From: CATQHQ01 sp965243805
GTDB taxonomy: Bacteria > Gemmatimonadota > Gemmatimonadetes > Longimicrobiales > Gaopeijiaceae
Reading direction: 5' to 3'
Assembly: GCA_965243805.1 (NCBI GenBank)
Contig: OZ251577.1
Span: 744,001 to 808,000, forward strand
Length of the DNA stretch: 64,000 bases
Position numbers and translations under genes: made by a program. Below the pieces are notes generated by a model. It was not told the origin of the DNA. It ran no database searches and was given only the letters and a program-made list of their open reading frames with translations. This document shows, piece by piece, positions 60,888-64,000 of this stretch (positions within the stretch are counted from its first letter, which is position 1; the number at the start of each line of letters is the position of its first letter).

Positions 60888-61973
60888 CTAACCCCTTTCC
60901 GCCGTCCCGTTGGCCGCAACCTCCAGCAGTTCGTCACCGTCGCCGCACTCCACGACCGCATCCCCGACTCGGGCCAACTGTTCAGCCCCCATCGGCCGCA
61001 CCAGCTCCGCCAGCTTCGCTCCCGTCTCGGGCCCGAACCGCCGCGACGCCAGCCGGACGACCAACGTTGCTCGGCCCTCCGTGCGGCCTTCCTGCCAGTG
61101 GCTCTCCGCCCACTTCGCGTAGCTCTGGTTCATCTTCGCTGCGCCCTCCTCCGGAGTGGTGATCAGTTGCATGGCTCCGTTCCGAACCCGCTTCGGCAGA
61201 CCGTCGGCCCTCATACGCTCGGCCGTCCACCGTGCCAACGCCGCTCGCGCTTCAACGTGCTCCGGCCCGCCCCAGTGCTTCGCAACCAGCCGGAGTACCC
61301 GCGGAAAGCCCTTCCACGGGTCCTCCTCCAGCACCGCCAGCCAGCCCAGCACGCTGTCCTCTGCAAAGAAGTCTCGCGCATGCGCTCGCAGCAAGTCAAG
61401 CACTTGGTGCGCGTGAGCGGCGCCGAGCCCCCGCACCGCCTTCGCCACCTCCGGGGGCAGCTCCCCCCTGCACACCAGCTCCGCCAGACTCGAAGCTCCC
61501 CGCCACGGCGGCTTGCCGGTGTAGAAGACGAACGACAGCACCAGCGGAATGGAGCCGTCCGGGTCGCGCAGGCTCTGGTTGGCGTGCAGCGCAGAGGTCG
61601 CGGCCCAGCTGTAGCCCATCATCCGCAGCGCCATGGCGGGGTCGCCGCTGGATTGGAACTCGACCAGCGCGATCACCGATCTCCCGTCCTTCAACCGTAG
61701 CCGCATGGCGCAGTCGCAGATTCGCCGCTTCAGGTCGCGGTCCACGAACTCGGTGGGGAACGGCTCAATCGTCGGGTCTAGCAGATGCGCCCAGCCCTTG
61801 GCGACGAAGTCGCGGACCAGAATGCGCTTGGCGGCGTCGACGAAGAAGAGGTCCTTGTAGGTCTCGTCGTGCTTGCGGGGCGCGCGCTCGAGCTCGCGGA
61901 CATCGTCTTGGGGGGCGGACAGCGTGCTGTCGGTGGGGCTCTTGGCAGATCGGTCCATCGGCGGCGTCTCCAT
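60888..61973 (-). CDS. Rpn-family recombination-promoting nuclease / putative transposase (PD-(D/E)XK)
   Basis: This 361-residue protein starts at ATG 61973 or 61958: HDETYKDLFFVDAAKRILVRDF, PFPTEFVDRDLKRRICD and the nuclease strand VIALVEFQSSGDPAMALRM (Glu-x-Gln) identify the RpnA/Rpn type. The C-terminal region LVVRLASRRFGPETGAKL resembles DUF4351. Such proteins are DNA nucleases, often annotated as transposases, and may aid recombination or defence. The open frame to 62321 upstream is not conserved-looking. Confidence 0.82.
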   Translation of the reverse strand: METPPMDRSAKSPTDSTLSAPQDDVRELERAPRKHDETYKDLFFVDAAKRILVRDFVAKGWAHLLDPTIEPFPTEFVDRDLKRRICDCAMRLRLKDGRSVIALVEFQSSGDPAMALRMMGYSWAATSALHANQSLRDPDGSIPLVLSFVFYTGKPPWRGASSLAELVCRGELPPEVAKAVRGLGAAHAHQVLDLLRAHARDFFAEDSVLGWLAVLEEDPWKGFPRVLRLVAKHWGGPEHVEARAALARWTAERMRADGLPKRVRNGAMQLITTPEEGAAKMNQSYAKWAESHWQEGRTEGRATLVVRLASRRFGPETGAKLAELVRPMGAEQLARVGDAVVECGDGDELLEVAANGTAERG

Positions 61974-62319
61974 GTGTGGCGGCAGGCGGGGAGGTCGAGA
62001 TGCGAGAGGCACTCCGAGGGCGACGCGCTGGGACTGTCCACGGAGCCGGCCGGGCGTGGTCGTCCGGCCTCTTGGGTCCAGTATGTCGCGTCGCCTGGGA
62101 CATTTGGATGGCTGGATGGGACTATTTTTCTGCCGTGCAGGAAGCCACGTCGTTCCTGCGGTTGGGGTCTGCGATTCGGGACCTGCCAAGCCACCGACTG
62201 GCCGCCGACTAGCCGCCGTGATGGCTTGCCGTAGCGGCCTCGGAGAGGTACTCTCGCTCCTCGGTCCCAACGTCCGCACCCCGTTGTTCAGAGCCCCCTG
62301 CGCCAAGGTCCCCAATAGC
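61974..62319. other. Intergenic region before the dehydrogenase gene
   Basis: No gene can be supported. The region holds the divergent promoters for the Rpn gene (left) and the dehydrogenase (right). It contains CTGGATGGGACTATTTTT at 62113-62130, an 18-base motif that is also present in reverse at the 3' end of polA. Confidence 0.4.
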
Positions 62320-63798
62320 ATGGTTCAGAGAAGCCCGAGCCAGGCCGCAGCCGACCAAGTCACGCCCAACTTCGTCAACGGCGCGTGGTCGCTCCCGCGT
62401 TCCGACGGGCGTCTTCCCGTCAAGGACCCCGCCACTGGCGAGACGCTAGGCGCGGTGCCGCTCTCCCAAGCCGCCGATGTGGACGCCGCGGTCGCCGCCG
62501 CCAACGCCGCTTTCCCGGAGTGGCGGCGCACGCCGGTGGTGGAGCGAGCGCGAGTCTTCTTCCGTCTGAAGGCGTTGATGGACGAGCACCGCGACGAGTT
62601 GGCCCAGGCGCTGGTTCGGGAGCACGGTAAGAACTTGGTGGAAGCCCGGGGCGAAGTGCAGCGCGGGATCGAGAACGTGGAGCACGCGGCCGGGATGCCC
62701 ACCCTCATGATGGGCGACACCCTGGAGGACGTGGCGCGGGGCATTGACTGCGAGACGGTGCGGCAACCCGTGGGCGTCTTCGCTGTGATCACGCCCTACA
62801 ACTTCCCCGTCATGGTGCCCCTCTGGTTCTGGCCCTACGCCGTGGCAGCGGGAAACACGGTGGTGCTCAAGCCCAGCGAACAGGACCCCCTGACCCACCA
62901 CCGGGTTGTCGAGCTGGCGGTGCGGGCGGGCCTTCCCCCCGGCGTCCTGAACGTGGTGCACGGGCGGGGAGATGCAGCGAAGGCGCTGGTGGACCACCCC
63001 GACGTGGCCGGCGTGTCGTTCGTGGGCTCCAGCGAAGTCGCCGCCGCGATCTACCGGGCGGCCGGTGCAGCGGGCAAGCGAGTGCAGGCGCTGGGCGGCG
63101 CCAAGAACCACATGATCGTCCTGCCCGACGCCGACCCGGACCTAGTGGCGGACTCGGTGGTCGAGTCCGTGTTCGGATGCGCGGGCCAGCGCTGCCTGGC
63201 GGGCTCGGTGGTCGTGGGCGTCGGCGACTCGTACGAGCCCGTGCGGGAGCGCATCGTGGACGGCGCCGCATCGCTCCAGTTGGGGTGCGGGATGGAGGAC
63301 GGCGTGGAGATGGGACCGGTCATCTCGGGGGCGCACAAGAGCCGGGTGACGGGCTTCATCGCCCAAGGCGAACGGGACGGCGCCCGTCTCCTTCTCGACG
63401 GTCGGCACGCCACGGTGCCCGGATACCCCGAGGGGCACTGGCTCGGACCCACGGTCTTCGAGAACGTGTCGCCGGACTCGCCGCTGGGACGCGACGAGGT
63501 GTTCGGTCCGGTCGCGGGACTGGCGCGCGCCGACTCCCTGGAAGCCGCGCTGGAACTGGTGGGCCGGAACCCCTACGGCAACGCGGCCTCGATCTTCACT
63601 CAGTCCGGGAGGGCGGCCCGGGAGTTCCGCTATCGAGCCGGCATCTCCATGCTGGGGGTCAACATCGGCGTGGCCGCTCCGATGGCGTTCTTCCCCTTCG
63701 GCGGCGCCCGCGCGTCGTTCTACGGCGACTTGAAGGCCCAGGGCAAGGACTCGGTGGCGTTCTACACCGACCAGCGCGTGGTGATTTCCCGGTGGTAG
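62320..63798 (+). CDS. mmsA: CoA-acylating methylmalonate-semialdehyde dehydrogenase
   Basis: This 492-residue aldehyde dehydrogenase has FVNGAWSLPRSDGRLPVKDP at the N-terminus, NAD-binding ITPYNFPVMVPLWFWPYA and KPSEQDPLTHH, GVSFVGSSEVA, and the catalytic Cys in GCAGQRCLAGS. The NFPVMVPLW...A motif and GAKNHMIVLPDAD are those of MmsA/IolA, which converts (methyl)malonate semialdehyde to propionyl- or acetyl-CoA in valine, uracil/beta-alanine or inositol breakdown. A class III aminotransferase overlaps its end, which favours a beta-alanine or valine pathway. Confidence 0.93.
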   Translation: MVQRSPSQAAADQVTPNFVNGAWSLPRSDGRLPVKDPATGETLGAVPLSQAADVDAAVAAANAAFPEWRRTPVVERARVFFRLKALMDEHRDELAQALVREHGKNLVEARGEVQRGIENVEHAAGMPTLMMGDTLEDVARGIDCETVRQPVGVFAVITPYNFPVMVPLWFWPYAVAAGNTVVLKPSEQDPLTHHRVVELAVRAGLPPGVLNVVHGRGDAAKALVDHPDVAGVSFVGSSEVAAAIYRAAGAAGKRVQALGGAKNHMIVLPDADPDLVADSVVESVFGCAGQRCLAGSVVVGVGDSYEPVRERIVDGAASLQLGCGMEDGVEMGPVISGAHKSRVTGFIAQGERDGARLLLDGRHATVPGYPEGHWLGPTVFENVSPDSPLGRDEVFGPVAGLARADSLEAALELVGRNPYGNAASIFTQSGRAAREFRYRAGISMLGVNIGVAAPMAFFPFGGARASFYGDLKAQGKDSVAFYTDQRVVISRW

Positions 63799-64000
63799 GA
63801 CCGGCCCTCCTCGCCCGCCAGCGGAACGCGCTCTTCGACTGCGTCAAGCCTCTCTACGCCGAGCCGGTTGCGATCGCCGAAGGCTCCGGCTGCTGGGTGA
63901 AGGACCACGCCGGCCGCGAGTACCTGGACGCCTTCGCGGGCATCCTCACCACCTCGCTGGGACACTGCCACCCGGAGATCACAGCCGCGGTCCAGGAGCA
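63792..64000 (+). CDS. Class III (omega) aminotransferase, N-terminal part, cut by window end
   Basis: The frame from GTG 63792 overlaps the dehydrogenase stop by seven bases and stays open to the window end. FDCVKPLYAEPVAIAEGSG, GREYLDAFAGILTTSLGHCHP is the N-terminus of omega-amino-acid (alanine-glyoxylate 2 / beta-alanine-pyruvate) transaminases. Coupling with MmsA suggests it makes the semialdehyde that MmsA oxidises. Confidence 0.85.
   Translation, partial: MVGPALLARQRNALFDCVKPLYAEPVAIAEGSGCWVKDHAGREYLDAFAGILTTSLGHCHPEITAAVQE

Noticed and set aside
1..64000. tRNA or rRNA genes
   Set aside because: I looked through the intergenic gaps for cloverleaf-like and rRNA-like segments and found none; gaps are mostly under 150 bases.

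Overview
The window comes from the chromosome of a GC-rich, diderm bacterium. Outer-membrane beta-barrels (BamA/TamA-like, Wzi-like, autotransporter-like) show the outer membrane, and core genes (polA, ssb, a primary-type sigma factor, maeB, pckA, sat-cysC) show it is chromosomal. The gene style would suit Gemmatimonadota or a similar marine lineage. That placement is inference; no rRNA or other taxonomic marker is present, and I saw no tRNA genes or CRISPR array.

Region 1 (about 2.0-30.8 kb) is a large defence island. It opens with a BREX type 3 block: brxF, brxC, an ATP-binding HTH-type regulator, and the adenine methyltransferase pglXI. The other BREX genes, pglZ and brxA, lie 15 kb downstream. 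Between the halves sit a TIR-NTPase and an operon for a ubiquitin-like pathway (RecF-like ATPase, tandem Ubl protein ending in Gly, E2-like protein, JAB-E1 fusion, DUF6527 zinc protein, OLD-type ATPase-TOPRIM nuclease). A second pglXI-like methyltransferase with a phospholipase-D protein lies on the opposite strand, followed by a decayed metal-related module. The island ends with an AAA ATPase / DUF4276 pair. The first pglXI carries a run of 17 G that puts its two parts in different frames. It is preceded by a consensus-like promoter abutting perfect palindromes inside the upstream gene. Together these look like a phase-variable, locally regulated BREX methyltransferase. No BrxHII helicase is visible.

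Region 2 (30.9-38.6 kb) is respiratory. A minus-strand operon encodes an Rrf2 Fe-S regulator, a small membrane protein, a CuA subunit, a haem-copper subunit I and a SCO protein. Subunit I has Gln where oxygen reductases carry the cross-linked Tyr, so it may be a nitric oxide reductase. Divergent from it is a cytochrome b / ferredoxin / FlpD-like fusion.

Region 3 (38.4-53.1 kb) holds a VapBC-type toxin-antitoxin pair with inverted-repeat operators and housekeeping genes: cold-shock protein, DNA polymerase I with lost proofreading residues, SSB, sigma factor, surface-protein assembly barrel, malic enzyme, PEP carboxykinase, M23 lipoprotein and a bifunctional sulfate-activation enzyme.

Region 4 (53.1-64 kb) has a long cadherin-repeat autotransporter-like protein, another ATPase/TOPRIM pair, a Wzi-like barrel with palindromes upstream, an Rpn-type nuclease, methylmalonate-semialdehyde dehydrogenase, and the start of a class III aminotransferase that runs off the window.
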